Shown here piece by piece: positions 10,074-21,283 of a stretch of DNA of 64,000 nucleotides; position 1 is the stretch's first letter, and each line of letters starts with the position of its first letter. The notes beneath the pieces are model-generated. The model was not told the origin of the DNA. It saw nothing but the letters and a program-made list of their open reading frames with translations, and made no database searches. The stretch spans positions 424,895 to 488,894 of the forward strand of contig NZ_JAADJU010000003.1 in the NCBI RefSeq assembly GCF_012933545.1, written 5' to 3'. This DNA is from Rouxiella aceris. GTDB taxonomy: Bacteria > Pseudomonadota > Gammaproteobacteria > Enterobacterales > Enterobacteriaceae. The translations under genes and the position numbers were made by a program.

Positions 10074-10168
10074 CCGTGGCGGTGTTGGCTGCCCTCGCTC
10101 ACCCGAATCACTGACTAATGTCAGCTCATCGGGATTCACTCAGTTGCCGCCTTGCCACAACGCCACGG
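10074..10168. repeat. Short palindromic intergenic repeat (Serratia/Yersinia type)
   Basis: A 95-bp imperfect palindrome: it begins CCGTGGCG and ends CGCCACGG, with inner motifs GGCTGCC / TTGCCGCC and CTCACCC / GGGATTCACTC. This inner layout resembles the abundant short non-coding repeats of Serratia and Yersinia chromosomes. It lies between the convergent ydbJ and hslJ and may also end their transcripts. Confidence 0.65.
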
Positions 10169-10178
10169 TTTATTTTCC

Positions 10179-10598
10179 TTAATTAACCCACTCTTTAAGC
10201 TGGTAGATCAGTTGATGCTGGCCCTGGGTCAGCGTGAGTGTCTGCGCCTGCAGGCTGACTTTCGCCCCTTTCTCCAGCATCTCGGCCAAGAGCATATCCC
10301 CCTGATTAAGCTGCGGGTCGGCACACAGCATGCGGGTGGACATCATCGGTTTTACCGTCAGCACATTGTCTGCCAACTGACCTTGGCCGTTAAAGCGGTT
10401 ACACATCTTGCCGGAAACGTGCATATTCTCGCCAAATTCCAGCGTCGGTTTTTGCGGGTTTGGTGTATTAATTGCTGCGCCGTCAATGCTGACCAGTTCA
10501 TAACGATGATGTTGCAGAGTGTCGGCGCTAAGGCGAGGGTGGCTACAGCCGCTAAGAGTAACGGCAGCCAACAGTGTGATTATGGCGGTTTTGTTCAT
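10179..10598 (-). CDS. hslJ: Heat-shock lipoprotein HslJ (META domain)
   Basis: 139 residues. A signal peptide with lipobox LSGC is followed by a META domain (HHRYELVSIDG...FGENMHVSGKMCNRFNGQ), as in E. coli HslJ (about 140 residues), an outer-membrane lipoprotein linked to novobiocin resistance and heat shock. The start has AGGAG 6-7 nt upstream. The order hslJ-ldhA is the same as in E. coli. Confidence 0.95.
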   Translation of the reverse strand: MNKTAIITLLAAVTLSGCSHPRLSADTLQHHRYELVSIDGAAINTPNPQKPTLEFGENMHVSGKMCNRFNGQGQLADNVLTVKPMMSTRMLCADPQLNQGDMLLAEMLEKGAKVSLQAQTLTLTQGQHQLIYQLKEWVN

Positions 10599-10724
10599 CT
10601 TTTCTCCTGAAGAAACATCCTTGAATTTCAGTGTGTTCGGTACTTAATTTTGCTTAAGTACCGAACAGGATGACAATAATAACCAAACTTTTGGCAGAAA
10701 TCTTTCGAAAATCTGCCAGCTAAC

Positions 10725-11717
10725 TTAAGCCGTCACCAGATTCGGGCAATTCTCATGGTGACTAAGCTGCGTGACATTGAGCAGCGTGGTTTCCGAGATA
10801 CTGGTCAAGGCTTCACTGGTTAAAAATGCCTGATGACCGGTAAACAGCACGTTATGGCATGAGGATAAACGGCGGAATACGTCGTCCAGTACCACTTCAT
10901 TGGATTTATCTTCAAAGAACAGATCGCGTTCGTTTTCATAGACATCCATCCCCAACGCGCCAATTTTCTGCTGTTTGAGGGCGTCAATGGCTGCGCTGGC
11001 ATCCAGTAACCCGCCGCGACTGGTATTAACGATCATCACGCCATCCTTCATCTGACTGAAGGAATCCTTATTGAGCATATAGTGGTTTTCCGGGGTCAGC
11101 GGGCAGTGCAGCGAAATAACATCCGACTGTGCATACAGCGTTTTCAGATCCACATACTCGGCGCCCAAATCCAGCGCCTGGGGATTGGGATAGGGATCGA
11201 ATGCCAGAATGCGCATGCCAAACCCTTTCAGAATGCGCATGGTGGCCACGCCGATCTTGCCGGTGCCGATAATCCCGGCGGTACGCTGATACATATTAAA
11301 ACCGGTCAGACCCTCGAGGGAGAAATTTGCCTCACGGGTGCGTTGATAAGCACGGTGAATATGACGATTAAGACAGAGCATCATGCCGACGGCATGTTCA
11401 GCCACAGCTTCCGGCGAGTAGGCAGGAACGCGCACCACCTGAATACCCAGCTCTTTTGCCGCATCCAAATCGACATTATTAAAGCCAGCACAGCGCAGCG
11501 CCAGAATTTTGATCCCCATTGATGCCAGCTCGGTCAATACTTCGCGACTGCCGTCATCGTTAACGAAAATGCACACTGCATCACAACCTACGGCAGTTTT
11601 TGCCGTGTGTTTGCTCAGCATAAAATCAAAAAATACCAGTTCGTAATGATATTGCTCATTAACCAGCTCAAGGTATTTTCTGTCATAACTTTTGGTGCCA
11701 TAGACGGCCAGTTTCAT
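10725..11717 (-). CDS. ldhA: D-lactate dehydrogenase, fermentative
   Basis: 330 residues from the chosen ATG (GGAG 9 nt upstream; the longer frame adds a non-homologous 15 residues). It is a D-isomer 2-hydroxyacid dehydrogenase with NAD-binding GIIGTGKIG, catalytic Arg in NTSRGGLLD, Glu in DVYENERD and His in FTGHQAF. It reduces pyruvate to D-lactate with NADH during fermentation in the cytoplasm. Collinear with E. coli LdhA (329 residues), and its neighbours hslJ and ydbH are the same. Confidence 0.97.
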   Translation of the reverse strand: MKLAVYGTKSYDRKYLELVNEQYHYELVFFDFMLSKHTAKTAVGCDAVCIFVNDDGSREVLTELASMGIKILALRCAGFNNVDLDAAKELGIQVVRVPAYSPEAVAEHAVGMMLCLNRHIHRAYQRTREANFSLEGLTGFNMYQRTAGIIGTGKIGVATMRILKGFGMRILAFDPYPNPQALDLGAEYVDLKTLYAQSDVISLHCPLTPENHYMLNKDSFSQMKDGVMIVNTSRGGLLDASAAIDALKQQKIGALGMDVYENERDLFFEDKSNEVVLDDVFRRLSSCHNVLFTGHQAFLTSEALTSISETTLLNVTQLSHHENCPNLVTA

Positions 11718-11865
11718 GCTTGATGCTCCAACAAGTGAATAATCCATTTTTAAGAAACACATGGTTTAAAACTAGCACTGTGCAAGGTGACAAACAAAGG
11801 GTAAGCGAGGGAAACGTGCCTTTTTATGCTATCTTGCAGCTGTTAAGAGCATAACAGGGCGTTAC

Positions 11866-14562
11866 ATGAGGAAAGGACTTAAACATCTCATTGGGATCTT
11901 GCTGGCAACGGCGGCACTGGTGTTACTGCTGCTGGCCATTGCCTGGAAAACGATACCCCAGTGGTTACCCGCCGTTGCCCGCCATTGGTTGCCGAGTGGA
12001 TCACAGCTGGCTATCTCGGCTCCTCCCGTATGGACACAGGGCGAGTGGCAACTGCCAGACCTGCAATATTCGGCGCAGGGCTGTGTGTTGGTCAAGGCAC
12101 AAAATGTTCGGTTACAGCGGCAGGCCGGGCGCTGGCAACTGCAACTCGATAGTCTGGATCTCGCCAGCGACTGCCTGGCTTCTTTACCTGCAGGTGAACA
12201 AAACAGCACGGCGCTTTCCTTGCCAGCGTTGCAAAAACAGTTGCCGCCGGGGGAGTTGCATATTGCCAGATTGAGCGTGACGCCCTGGCAACAGTATGCC
12301 GGCGATCTGCTGTTGAGCAATAACGGACAGCAACAAAGGCTGCATTACCAGGGATCGTCACTAAGCTTTGATGCCGAGTTGGACGACCAGCAGCAACTCA
12401 ATATTCACTCCCTGACGGTGCTTCCTCCCGGTGGTGCACAACCCTGGCAGCTTGCCGGTAAGCTGACCCTGCCTGTCGATCTTGATCGGCTGCCGCTGCG
12501 CGGCGAACTGCATGGTCAAATGCAGACACTGGCGGTGCCTCAGCCGCTGAATATCAGCCTTAGCTGGCAGGATGTGCAGGGTGAACTGCGCGTCAGCGAA
12601 CAGGGTGAAAACCTGCCGTTGCTCAGTTTGCCCTGGCAATTGGGTGAAAAGCAGCTGACCATTACCCAAGGGCAGTGGCGCTGGCCTTATGCCGCACAGC
12701 CGTTATCGGGGGGAGTCAGTCTCACCTTGAATAACTGGAGTGATAATCTCAATCAAACCACCTTGACCGGCAGATTAAACGTCTTGACCCAGGGGCATAA
12801 CGGTAAAGGCAATGCCGTGCTCTCTCTTGGCCCGGGTAAAGTGGGTTTGCTCGATAGCGATATCAATTTTCAACTGACCGGCCAGGCGAATCTGGCGCAG
12901 ATTTCCCTTAGTGCTTCATTTCCCGGTACGCTCAGTGGATCGCTGTTAAATCCGCAGGTGGCTCTGCACAGCGGGGCGCTGCTGCGCGCCTGGGGAAAAC
13001 CAACGCCGAGCTTAACCTTGCAGGATGCGCGCTGGCCGCTGGCCGGGGTAAAAGTCAGCGCCGAAGGCATCAGCGGACCACTGCAAGCCATTGTGCGCGC
13101 CGAGGATCATTATTGGGGGGCCTTTAATCTGCACCTTAACGGCAAGTCGCAGACTTTCTGGCCGGATAAGGGACGCTGGGATTTCAACTACTGGGGCAAG
13201 GGGAAATTACCGCCGCTTAATGGCCAGTGGGATGTGGCAGGTAAAGGCAATTGGCAAGATACCCTGCTGACGATTACTAGCCTGTCTACCGGCTTTGACC
13301 GTTTACATTATGGCCTGGTCAATGTTGAGGCTCCGCGCCTGAGCTTAACGCAGCCGCTCTTTTGGCAACGTCCGTTGCCAGCGGGAATGGCTGCGACACA
13401 GAGTACTGCTACCCCTGATTTTCACGGCGCATTGCAGCTGGTGGCCCATAAAATTTCGTTGGAAAATGGCGGCTATTTACCGGCGGCCACGCTGACGTTG
13501 GGCTTTAAGGGCGATGGTCCGATGAATCTTATCCTTGATGGCCAACTGGCGGCGGAGCCTGTCGGTCCGATCCGCCTGAAGGGGCGCTGGGACGGGGAAC
13601 GTCTGCGCGGTCAGGGCTGGTGGCCAAAACAGGATTTGACCGTTTTTCAAAGCTTGCTGACGCCAGATCTGAATATTAAATTACGCGGCGGCAGTTTCTA
13701 TGCTCAATCGGCCTTTTCGGCAGCGCGCGGGCAGGGATTTATCGCCGGTGGCCACTGGGTGGTCAAAGACGGCAGTCTGTGGCTAAAAGACGGTGATCTA
13801 AGCGGTCTCGATTTTTCTCTCTCCTACCGACTGAAAGATCAACACTGGCAGTTTGGCCGCAAGCAGCCGGTCAGCTTGCGCATTGGTGAACTTAATAACC
13901 TGTTTGCGATGCAAAATATCACCATGCAGCTGCAAGGCAGTTATCCCTGGAGCGAAAGGGCACCGCTGTTGCTCAGCAATGTTGGTATGGATGCGTTATT
14001 GGGTCATATCAGTCTGTCATCGTTGCGTTTACCGCAGCACGATGCGGCGGTGCTTAAACTGCAAAAAATCGACCTCAGTGCGCTGTTAACGGCGCTAAAA
14101 CCCAAACAGCTGGCAATGTCGGGCCGGGTCAATGGTGAGCTGCCGTTGTATGTCGATAACCCGCGCTGGTTGATCCATGACGGCTGGATTGCCAATGATG
14201 GCGGTCTGACGCTGCGACTGGACACCCAGTTTGCCGAGGCGATGGCGGCAGGCAATATTGCCAATCGGCTGGTGGTTGAATGGCTACGCTATATGGAGAT
14301 CCATCGTGCCAATGCCAAGGTCAGTCTCGATAATCTCGGCGAGTTAACCATGGCGGCACAGGTCAACGGTATAAATAATATCGGTCACCAGAATCGGGAA
14401 ATTATTCTCAATTACACTCATCAGGAAAATATCTATCAGCTGTGGCGCAGTTTGCGCTTTGGCGACAATTTGCAGGAGTGGCTGCAACAACAACTGTCAA
14501 CCTCGAGTCCCGTTGGGTCCGAGACGATCAACAAGGATAATGACGTGAGGAAGCACCCATGA
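11866..14562 (+). CDS. ydbH: AsmA-like intermembrane phospholipid transport protein YdbH
   Basis: 898 residues. One N-terminal membrane anchor (residues ~7-26) is followed by a long, beta-rich, low-cysteine periplasmic region of AsmA/TamB type. E. coli YdbH acts with the redundant TamB and YhdP to keep outer-membrane lipid homeostasis and works with the lipoprotein YnbE as an envelope-spanning bridge. That partner follows directly here, its start overlapping the ydbH stop by 4 nt. A CAGGG lies 5-6 nt before the ATG. Slightly longer than E. coli YdbH (879). Confidence 0.95.
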   Translation: MRKGLKHLIGILLATAALVLLLLAIAWKTIPQWLPAVARHWLPSGSQLAISAPPVWTQGEWQLPDLQYSAQGCVLVKAQNVRLQRQAGRWQLQLDSLDLASDCLASLPAGEQNSTALSLPALQKQLPPGELHIARLSVTPWQQYAGDLLLSNNGQQQRLHYQGSSLSFDAELDDQQQLNIHSLTVLPPGGAQPWQLAGKLTLPVDLDRLPLRGELHGQMQTLAVPQPLNISLSWQDVQGELRVSEQGENLPLLSLPWQLGEKQLTITQGQWRWPYAAQPLSGGVSLTLNNWSDNLNQTTLTGRLNVLTQGHNGKGNAVLSLGPGKVGLLDSDINFQLTGQANLAQISLSASFPGTLSGSLLNPQVALHSGALLRAWGKPTPSLTLQDARWPLAGVKVSAEGISGPLQAIVRAEDHYWGAFNLHLNGKSQTFWPDKGRWDFNYWGKGKLPPLNGQWDVAGKGNWQDTLLTITSLSTGFDRLHYGLVNVEAPRLSLTQPLFWQRPLPAGMAATQSTATPDFHGALQLVAHKISLENGGYLPAATLTLGFKGDGPMNLILDGQLAAEPVGPIRLKGRWDGERLRGQGWWPKQDLTVFQSLLTPDLNIKLRGGSFYAQSAFSAARGQGFIAGGHWVVKDGSLWLKDGDLSGLDFSLSYRLKDQHWQFGRKQPVSLRIGELNNLFAMQNITMQLQGSYPWSERAPLLLSNVGMDALLGHISLSSLRLPQHDAAVLKLQKIDLSALLTALKPKQLAMSGRVNGELPLYVDNPRWLIHDGWIANDGGLTLRLDTQFAEAMAAGNIANRLVVEWLRYMEIHRANAKVSLDNLGELTMAAQVNGINNIGHQNREIILNYTHQENIYQLWRSLRFGDNLQEWLQQQLSTSSPVGSETINKDNDVRKHP

Positions 14563-14750
14563 TTCCCATCCCTCTCTGGACGGCACCGCTGCTGATGCTA
14601 TTGCTCTCAGGCTGTGTGCCGCGAATTGAACTTGCCGCCCCCTCGGCGCCCATTACCATCAATATGAATGTGAAAATTGAGCACGAAATTCATATCAAGG
14701 TCGATAAAGACGTTGAAACCTTGCTGAAAAATAACAGCGATCTTTTTTAA
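14559..14750 (+). CDS. ynbE: Lipoprotein YnbE, partner of YdbH
   Basis: 63 residues. A short signal sequence ends in LLLSGC, so Cys19 should be lipidated. The mature part PSAPITINMNVKIEHEIHIKVDKD matches YnbE, which in E. coli stacks on the C-terminal end of YdbH at the outer membrane. It overlaps ydbH (ATGA), and AGGAAG-type ribosome sequence lies within the end of ydbH. Confidence 0.95.
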   Translation: MIPIPLWTAPLLMLLLSGCVPRIELAAPSAPITINMNVKIEHEIHIKVDKDVETLLKNNSDLF

Positions 14751-14760
14751 GGAGCCTGCA

Positions 14761-15099
14761 ATGAAATTGGCAACAAGCAAAGGCCTGACATTGATCCTCC
14801 TGCTTTGCGGCTGGCTGTTTTGTGGTACCGCGCTGGCCTTAACGGTAGATCAGGCCAAACAGCAGGGACGGGTGGGGGAAACGCTCCCCGGCTATCTGGC
14901 GGCGGTGCAGCAAGACGGCGAAACGCAGGCGTTGGTGACGCGCATCAATCAGGGGCGAGAACAACAATATCAGCAGGTGGCGAAAAATAATCAGGTCAGC
15001 ACCGCCGACGTGGCCAGGTTGGCCGGGCAGAAACTGGTGGCTCGCGCTGGCAAGGGAGAGTTTGTTCGCGGTATTAACGGACAATGGCTGCAAAAATAA
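14761..15099 (+). CDS. ydbL: Periplasmic protein YdbL (DUF1318)
   Basis: 112 residues with a cleavable signal peptide (to ALA|LTVDQ). The mature domain is DUF1318: QAKQQGRVGETLPGYLAAV with an R-rich helix (INQGREQQYQQVAKNN). In E. coli YdbL is encoded with YdbH/YnbE and modulates their assembly. It starts 10 nt after ynbE with AAGGAG upstream; third gene of the operon. Confidence 0.94.
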   Translation: MKLATSKGLTLILLLCGWLFCGTALALTVDQAKQQGRVGETLPGYLAAVQQDGETQALVTRINQGREQQYQQVAKNNQVSTADVARLAGQKLVARAGKGEFVRGINGQWLQK

Positions 15100-15118
15100 G
15101 AGTTGCCAATCACCGGCC

Positions 15119-15152
15119 ATAAAAAAGCGCGCTTCCAAGGGGAGAAGCACGC
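15119..15152 (-). terminator. Intrinsic terminator of azoR
   Basis: Read on the minus strand: stem GCGTGCTTC / GAAGCGCGC with a short loop, then a TTTTTT run. It lies 70 nt after the azoR stop and also separates it from the convergent ydbL. Confidence 0.75.
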
Positions 15153-15221
15153 AATGGTTACTACAACGCTATCGATACCATAAGATTCTAAAGTGAATTA
15201 CCCGATAGCGAAGCGGGTGGA

Positions 15222-15971
<750 letters not shown>

Positions 15972-16103
15972 TCATCACACTGGTTGCCATTTCGCCGCGC
16001 AGTGGAGAAAACCGCAGCAACGTTCAGTAACCGCAATCGCTTGTGATAACATAGTGTTATTCAGGCAAGGCCAGCGCCTGCCGACCATCAAGGAATATCG
16101 AAC

Positions 16104-19100
16104 GTGAAATCACCGCTCGCGGCACTATCAGCACAACTTGACGGGCTGATGCTACGTGACCGACAGCGTCTGCAGCGTCGCCTGCAGGGCGCAAAGAAAA
16201 TCAACGATCCCCAGGCGTTGCAAACACTGACGCAAGAACTGGAAAGCGCATTTCAGAAGAGTTTGCAAAAAGTCAGTAGCCGTGAGGCATCGCGCCCCAA
16301 AATTACCTATCCGGATAATTTGCCGGTCAGCCAAAAGAAACAGGATATCTATCAGGCCATCCGTGATCACCAGGTGGTGATAGTGGCGGGTGAAACCGGT
16401 TCGGGCAAAACCACGCAGATCCCGAAAATCTGTATGGAGCTGGGACGCGGTATCAAAGGGCTGATTGGTCATACGCAACCACGGCGGCTGGCGGCCAGAA
16501 CCGTGGCCAACCGTATTGCCGACGAGCTGGAAACCTCGCTGGGTAATACCGTCGGCTACAAGGTGCGCTTTAACGATCAGGTGGGTGAAAATACGCTGGT
16601 CAAGCTGATGACCGACGGTATTCTGCTGGCCGAAATCCAGCAGGATCGTCAGTTATTGCAGTACGACACGCTGATTATCGATGAGGCGCACGAACGCAGC
16701 CTCAATATCGACTTTATTCTCGGCTATTTGCGCCAGTTATTACCGAAACGCCCTGATTTAAAGGTGATTATTACCTCGGCGACCATTGATCCGCAGCGCT
16801 TTTCCAAACACTTCAATAATGCCCCTATTATCGAAGTCTCCGGGCGCACCTTCCCGGTAGATGTGCGCTATCGTCCAGTGGTTGACGATGCCGAAGATAC
16901 TGACCGCGATCAGTTACAGGCAATCTTCGACGCCGTTGATGAGCTGGGTCGTGAAAGTCGCGGCGATATCCTGATCTTTATGAGCGGTGAGCGGGAGATC
17001 CGCGATACGGCCGATGCCCTTAATCGGCTGGATTTGCCGCATACCGAAATTTTGCCGTTATATGCCCGCTTGTCCAATAGTGAGCAAAATCGGGTATTTC
17101 AGTCCCATTCTGGCCGTCGTATTGTATTGGCAACCAACGTGGCAGAAACCTCGCTGACGGTGCCCGGGATCAAATATGTTATCGATCCCGGTACCGCCCG
17201 TATCAGCCGCTACAGTTTCCGTACCAAAGTCCAACGTCTGCCTATCGAACCGATTTCCCAGGCTTCGGCCAATCAGCGTAAAGGTCGTTGTGGGCGCGTA
17301 TCCGAAGGGATCTGTATTCGACTCTATTCGGAACAGGATTTCTTGTCCCGCAGCGAATTTACCGATCCTGAAATACTGCGCACCAATCTGGCATCGGTTA
17401 TTTTGCAGATGACCTCCCTGGGGCTGGGGGATATTTCAGCGTTTCCGTTTGTAGAAGCGCCGGATAAACGCAATATCCAGGACGGTGTGCGCCTGCTCGA
17501 AGAGTTGGGCGCGTTAAATAACGCCGAAAATGGCCGTTATACCCTCACCGCGCAGGGCCGAAGTCTGGCACAACTGCCGGTGGACCCGCGACTGGCGCGT
17601 ATGGTGCTCGAAGCGCAGCAAAACAGCTGTCTGCGTGAGGTGATGATCATTACCGCTGCGCTGTCGATTCAGGATCCCCGTGAGCGGCCCGTAGATAAAC
17701 AGCAGGCCTCGGATGAAAAACACCGTCGCTTTGCCGACAAGGATTCCGACTTCCTGGCTTTTGTTAACTTGTGGGATTATCTGCAAGAGCAGCAAAAAGC
17801 GCTCTCTTCGGCGCAGTTTCGCAAACTTTGCCGCAGCGATTATCTTAACTATCTGCGCGTACGTGAATGGCAGGATATCTATACGCAACTGCGTCAGGTG
17901 GTTAAAGAACTGGGGCTGCGCATTAACAGCTTGCCCGCCGATTACCGCAGTGTGCACTGTGCATTATTAACCGGTCTGCTGTCGCATATCGGCCAAAAAG
18001 ACGTCGAGAAACAGGAGTTTACCGGTGCGCGCAATGCCCGCTTTGCTATCTTCCCAGGCTCTGGTTTATTTAAAAAACCACCAAAATGGGCGATGGTTGC
18101 CGAGTTGGTAGAGACCAGCCGCCTGTGGGGGCGCGTTGCCGCCAAAATCGAACCGGAATGGATCGAGCCACTGGCCAAACATCTGGTGAAATACAGCTAC
18201 AGCGAGCCGCACTGGGAAAAAGCCCAGGGGGCGGTGATGGCCGATGAAAAAGTCACGCTGTTTGGCTTGCCGATTGTTATGGCGCGCAAGGTCAATTACG
18301 GCAGTATTGACGCAGTGATCTCCCGCGAACTCTTTATTCGCCACGCGCTGGTGGAAGGTGACTGGCAAACGCGCCACGCCTTTTTCCGTGAAAACCAGCG
18401 TCTGCGCCAGGAGGTGGAAGAGCTGGAACATAAATCCCGCCGCCGCGACATTCTGGTAGACGACGAAACACTATTTTTATTTTACGATCAACGTATTGGC
18501 CGCGAAGTCGTGTCAGGCAAGCATTTCGACAGCTGGTGGAAAAACCAGCCCGCCGACAGCCTGAGTTTCCAGAAAAACATGCTGATCAAAGAGGGCGCAG
18601 GTCAGGTAAGCGCGCAGGATTATCCTAACTTCTGGCATCAGGGCAATATCAAGCTGCGCGTGACTTATCAGTTTGAGCCTGGTACCGATGCCGATGGCGT
18701 CACCGTGCATATTCCGCTGCCGCTGCTTAATCAGATAGAAGAGCAGGGTTTTGACTGGCAGATCCCGGGGATCCGTCGCGAGTTGGTGATGGCATTGATT
18801 AAGTCGCTGCCCAAACCGATCCGCCGCAACTTTGTACCGGCACCCAACTATGCTGATGCCTTTTTAGGGCGGGCCACGCCGTTTGAACTGCCGTTACTGG
18901 AGTCCATGGAGCGTGAGCTGCGCAAAATGACCGGCGTGACAGTGTCACGAGATGACTGGCAGCTGACGCAAGTCCCTGACCATCTGAAAATGACCTTCCG
19001 CGTGGTGGATGACAAAAATAAAGCTCTGCGCGAAGGTAAAAACCTGACGGCATTAAAATCAACCCTTAAGGAACAGGTGCAGCAAACCCTCTCTTCCGTG

Positions 19101-19982
19101 GCTGATGACGGTATTGAACAAAATAATCTTCATGTCTGGAGCTTTGGTTCATTGCCCGACTGTTATGAACAGAAACGTGGCGGTTATGAAGTCAAAGCCT
19201 ACCCGGCCCTGGTGGACGAAAAAGACAGTATTGCCATTCGCCTGTTTGACAGCGAACTGGAGCAGGCGCAGGCAATGTGGCGCGGTACCCGACGCCTGTT
19301 GTTGCTGAATATTCCTTCACCAATCAAGTATCTGCATGAAAAACTGCCTAATAAATCCAAGCTGGGACTGTACTTTAATCCGTATGGCAAAGTGCTGGAT
19401 CTGATTGACGACTGTATTGCCTGCGGCATTGATAAGCTGATCTCTGAATCCGGCGGTCCGGTATGGCGTGAAGAGGATTTTGCCCATTTACACGAACATG
19501 TACGCGGTCACCTTAATGAGACGGTGGTGGCCATTGCCATCCAGGTCGAGCAGATACTGACCACGGTATTTAGCATTAACAAGCGTTTGAAAGGGCGAAT
19601 TGATATGAGCATGGCTCTGGCGCTGTCGGATATCAAGGCGCAGATGTCAGGGCTGATTTATCGCGGATTTGTCACGCAGAATGGTTGGAAGAGACTGCCG
19701 GATACCTTGCGCTATTTGCAGGCTATTGAGAAACGCATGGATAAACTGGCCATTGATGCACATCGTGACCGGGCGCAAATGCTGAAAGTGGAAAGTATTC
19801 AGCAAAAATGGCAGCAGTGGTTGAACAAGTTGCCGCCGGTACGTCAGGCCAGTGAGGAAGTGCAAGCGGTGCGCTGGATGATAGAGGAGCTGCGCGTAAG
19901 TTACTTCGCGCAGCAACTGGGTACGCCATATCCCATCTCAGACAAGCGTATTTTACAAACGATGGAGCAGCTGGCGTCCTAG
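16104..19982 (+). CDS. hrpA: ATP-dependent RNA helicase HrpA (DEAH)
   Basis: 1292 residues, GTG start with AAGGA 9 nt upstream. Helicase motifs are in order: Walker [10 protein letters not shown] (96-104), DEAH (193-196), SAT in ITSATID, and the motif VI region QRKGRCGR. The ratchet/OB-fold region and the long C-terminal DUF3418 region follow. E. coli HrpA (1300 residues) processes daa mRNA and helps rescue stalled ribosomes. The stop overlaps the 3' end of the convergent ydgD by 4 nt. Confidence 0.97.
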   Translation: MKSPLAALSAQLDGLMLRDRQRLQRRLQGAKKINDPQALQTLTQELESAFQKSLQKVSSREASRPKITYPDNLPVSQKKQDIYQAIRDHQVVIVAGETGSGKTTQIPKICMELGRGIKGLIGHTQPRRLAARTVANRIADELETSLGNTVGYKVRFNDQVGENTLVKLMTDGILLAEIQQDRQLLQYDTLIIDEAHERSLNIDFILGYLRQLLPKRPDLKVIITSATIDPQRFSKHFNNAPIIEVSGRTFPVDVRYRPVVDDAEDTDRDQLQAIFDAVDELGRESRGDILIFMSGEREIRDTADALNRLDLPHTEILPLYARLSNSEQNRVFQSHSGRRIVLATNVAETSLTVPGIKYVIDPGTARISRYSFRTKVQRLPIEPISQASANQRKGRCGRVSEGICIRLYSEQDFLSRSEFTDPEILRTNLASVILQMTSLGLGDISAFPFVEAPDKRNIQDGVRLLEELGALNNAENGRYTLTAQGRSLAQLPVDPRLARMVLEAQQNSCLREVMIITAALSIQDPRERPVDKQQASDEKHRRFADKDSDFLAFVNLWDYLQEQQKALSSAQFRKLCRSDYLNYLRVREWQDIYTQLRQVVKELGLRINSLPADYRSVHCALLTGLLSHIGQKDVEKQEFTGARNARFAIFPGSGLFKKPPKWAMVAELVETSRLWGRVAAKIEPEWIEPLAKHLVKYSYSEPHWEKAQGAVMADEKVTLFGLPIVMARKVNYGSIDAVISRELFIRHALVEGDWQTRHAFFRENQRLRQEVEELEHKSRRRDILVDDETLFLFYDQRIGREVVSGKHFDSWWKNQPADSLSFQKNMLIKEGAGQVSAQDYPNFWHQGNIKLRVTYQFEPGTDADGVTVHIPLPLLNQIEEQGFDWQIPGIRRELVMALIKSLPKPIRRNFVPAPNYADAFLGRATPFELPLLESMERELRKMTGVTVSRDDWQLTQVPDHLKMTFRVVDDKNKALREGKNLTALKSTLKEQVQQTLSSVADDGIEQNNLHVWSFGSLPDCYEQKRGGYEVKAYPALVDEKDSIAIRLFDSELEQAQAMWRGTRRLLLLNIPSPIKYLHEKLPNKSKLGLYFNPYGKVLDLIDDCIACGIDKLISESGGPVWREEDFAHLHEHVRGHLNETVVAIAIQVEQILTTVFSINKRLKGRIDMSMALALSDIKAQMSGLIYRGFVTQNGWKRLPDTLRYLQAIEKRMDKLAIDAHRDRAQMLKVESIQQKWQQWLNKLPPVRQASEEVQAVRWMIEELRVSYFAQQLGTPYPISDKRILQTMEQLAS

Positions 19983-20830
19983 GGCGCCAGTTGATTGTCG
20001 CTTAATGTCACCAACGCGGCTTTAATTGCCGGCACGGCGAGGGCATGGTTATCGGCACGATAGCGATCTTCCGCCGCTGGTGCAGAGCTTTGAATACCAA
20101 TTAACGACCAATCGCCGTTTTGCTTAAGCAACAACGGCGAGCCGCTATCTCCCGGTAAGGTATCGCAGCGGTGATTCATTACACCGGTTTGTGCCCAGCC
20201 AGTGATCAGACAATCCTCATGGCTGTAAAGATCATTGAGATGATCTTCCGGGTAGCCCGCCTGCGTCACTTTCCGGCCATTCTGTTTCAGCGCGGCGATA
20301 AGCTCCTCGCGGCTGCCTTGAAACAGGGGCAGGGGCTTGATCGGTAATTTTTGTTTACTGTCATTGATACGCACCAGCGCAAAATCATAGGCGGCCGCTT
20401 TCGGTGGGACGATCCAGCCATCGCCGTCTGCTTTCAGCTTTTTGCCAAGCGCAGGATCAACCAGCGTTTCCAGGGATTTGACCCGGTAACGCCATTTATG
20501 GTGCTGGGAAACAAAACGTAATGCAATGACCTTATCCAGTTTTCCCGGCGGTGCCAGTACGCAATGGCCGGCGGTCAGCAGCAAATGTTCAGAGATCAGC
20601 GTGGCGGTACAGAGATTGCCGCTTTCTGTTTCTATTTGACCAATCGCCTGCCACGGCCAGCTTTTCACCTCGGTAACATGGGTGCGATGATCCTGGCCAA
20701 AAAATAAGGCAGTTTTCTCTTTAAGGCCGATCGTGGGAGTATCTGAGTCGTTATCCGCAGACGTCGTGGCGGCATGAACGGGAAGGGCGAAGCAGAAAAA
20801 ACACAAGACAAGCGGTAAAGCTAGGCGCAT
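19979..20830 (-). CDS. ydgD: Periplasmic trypsin-like serine protease YdgD
   Basis: 283 residues with a signal peptide (cleavage after VHA). S1 peptidase triad visible: His89 in LLTAGHC, Asp149 in YDFALVRI, Ser229 in PGDSGSPLL. It matches E. coli YdgD, whose substrate is unknown. It lies downstream of ydgU and asr in the same direction, the E. coli order. The gene ends overlapping the hrpA stop. Confidence 0.93.
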   Translation of the reverse strand: MRLALPLVLCFFCFALPVHAATTSADNDSDTPTIGLKEKTALFFGQDHRTHVTEVKSWPWQAIGQIETESGNLCTATLISEHLLLTAGHCVLAPPGKLDKVIALRFVSQHHKWRYRVKSLETLVDPALGKKLKADGDGWIVPPKAAAYDFALVRINDSKQKLPIKPLPLFQGSREELIAALKQNGRKVTQAGYPEDHLNDLYSHEDCLITGWAQTGVMNHRCDTLPGDSGSPLLLKQNGDWSLIGIQSSAPAAEDRYRADNHALAVPAIKAALVTLSDNQLAP

Positions 20831-20960
20831 ATCGTTTTGACCTTGAGTGCGGGGAGTAATCAGAAACCAATTAATAGGATGATGAGTATAGCTGTATATT
20901 GCTTTCAGATTATAAGAGGTAAGGATTACTGACGAAATATAAACAGTCTGCTGGCTTAAT

Positions 20961-21041
20961 TTAAAAATAGAAGAACAGCGTAATCAGACCGCAGATAATC
21001 AGTGAACTCAGGGTAATTTCGAACAAGTAGCGTCGCAGCAT
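20961..21041 (-). CDS. ydgU: Membrane microprotein YdgU
   Basis: 26 residues: [20 protein letters not shown] then TLFFYF. The pattern matches E. coli YdgU (RY.FE near the start, a single hydrophobic helix with IC and LIT, ending FY). It lies between ydgD and asr on the same strand, as in E. coli. AAGGA is only 2-3 nt from the ATG; GAGG further up (12 nt) may contribute. The function of YdgU is unknown; it should be a single-pass inner-membrane peptide. Confidence 0.8.
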   Translation of the reverse strand: MLRRYLFEITLSSLIICGLITLFFYF

Positions 21042-21077
21042 CGTCCTTCAATACCTCAAGAAAGCTTAATCAAAATA

Positions 21078-21196
21078 TACCCGTCATCTTGCAAGTGGGG
21101 AGTGGCTTGCTGTGTACAACTTATGCCGGTTACTAATCTCGGTGGGGATGAGTAAAGGGCTTTTGCCGCCATCCTGCATCTTGAAGCTATTGGGTA
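21078..21196. repeat. Short palindromic intergenic repeat (Serratia/Yersinia type), degenerate
   Basis: 119 bp bounded by TACCCGTCATCTTGCAAG and, in inverse, TACCCAATAGCTTCAAGAT. The ends and the inner GGCGGCAA and ACTCATCCCC match the general plan of the common Serratia/Yersinia palindromic repeats. It sits between ydgU and the asr terminator. Confidence 0.65.
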
Positions 21197-21209
21197 CTGA
21201 ATGCTGGAG

Positions 21210-21236
21210 AAAAAAACACCCGGCGAACCGGGTGTC
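21210..21236 (-). terminator. Intrinsic terminator of asr
   Basis: Minus strand: GACACCCGG-TTCG-CCGGGTGT followed by TTTTTT, a stable tetraloop hairpin 48 nt after the asr stop. Confidence 0.9.
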
Positions 21237-21283
21237 AAATAATCAGTCTTGCAAAGGTGAGCAGGGATGCTCACAAAGACTTA

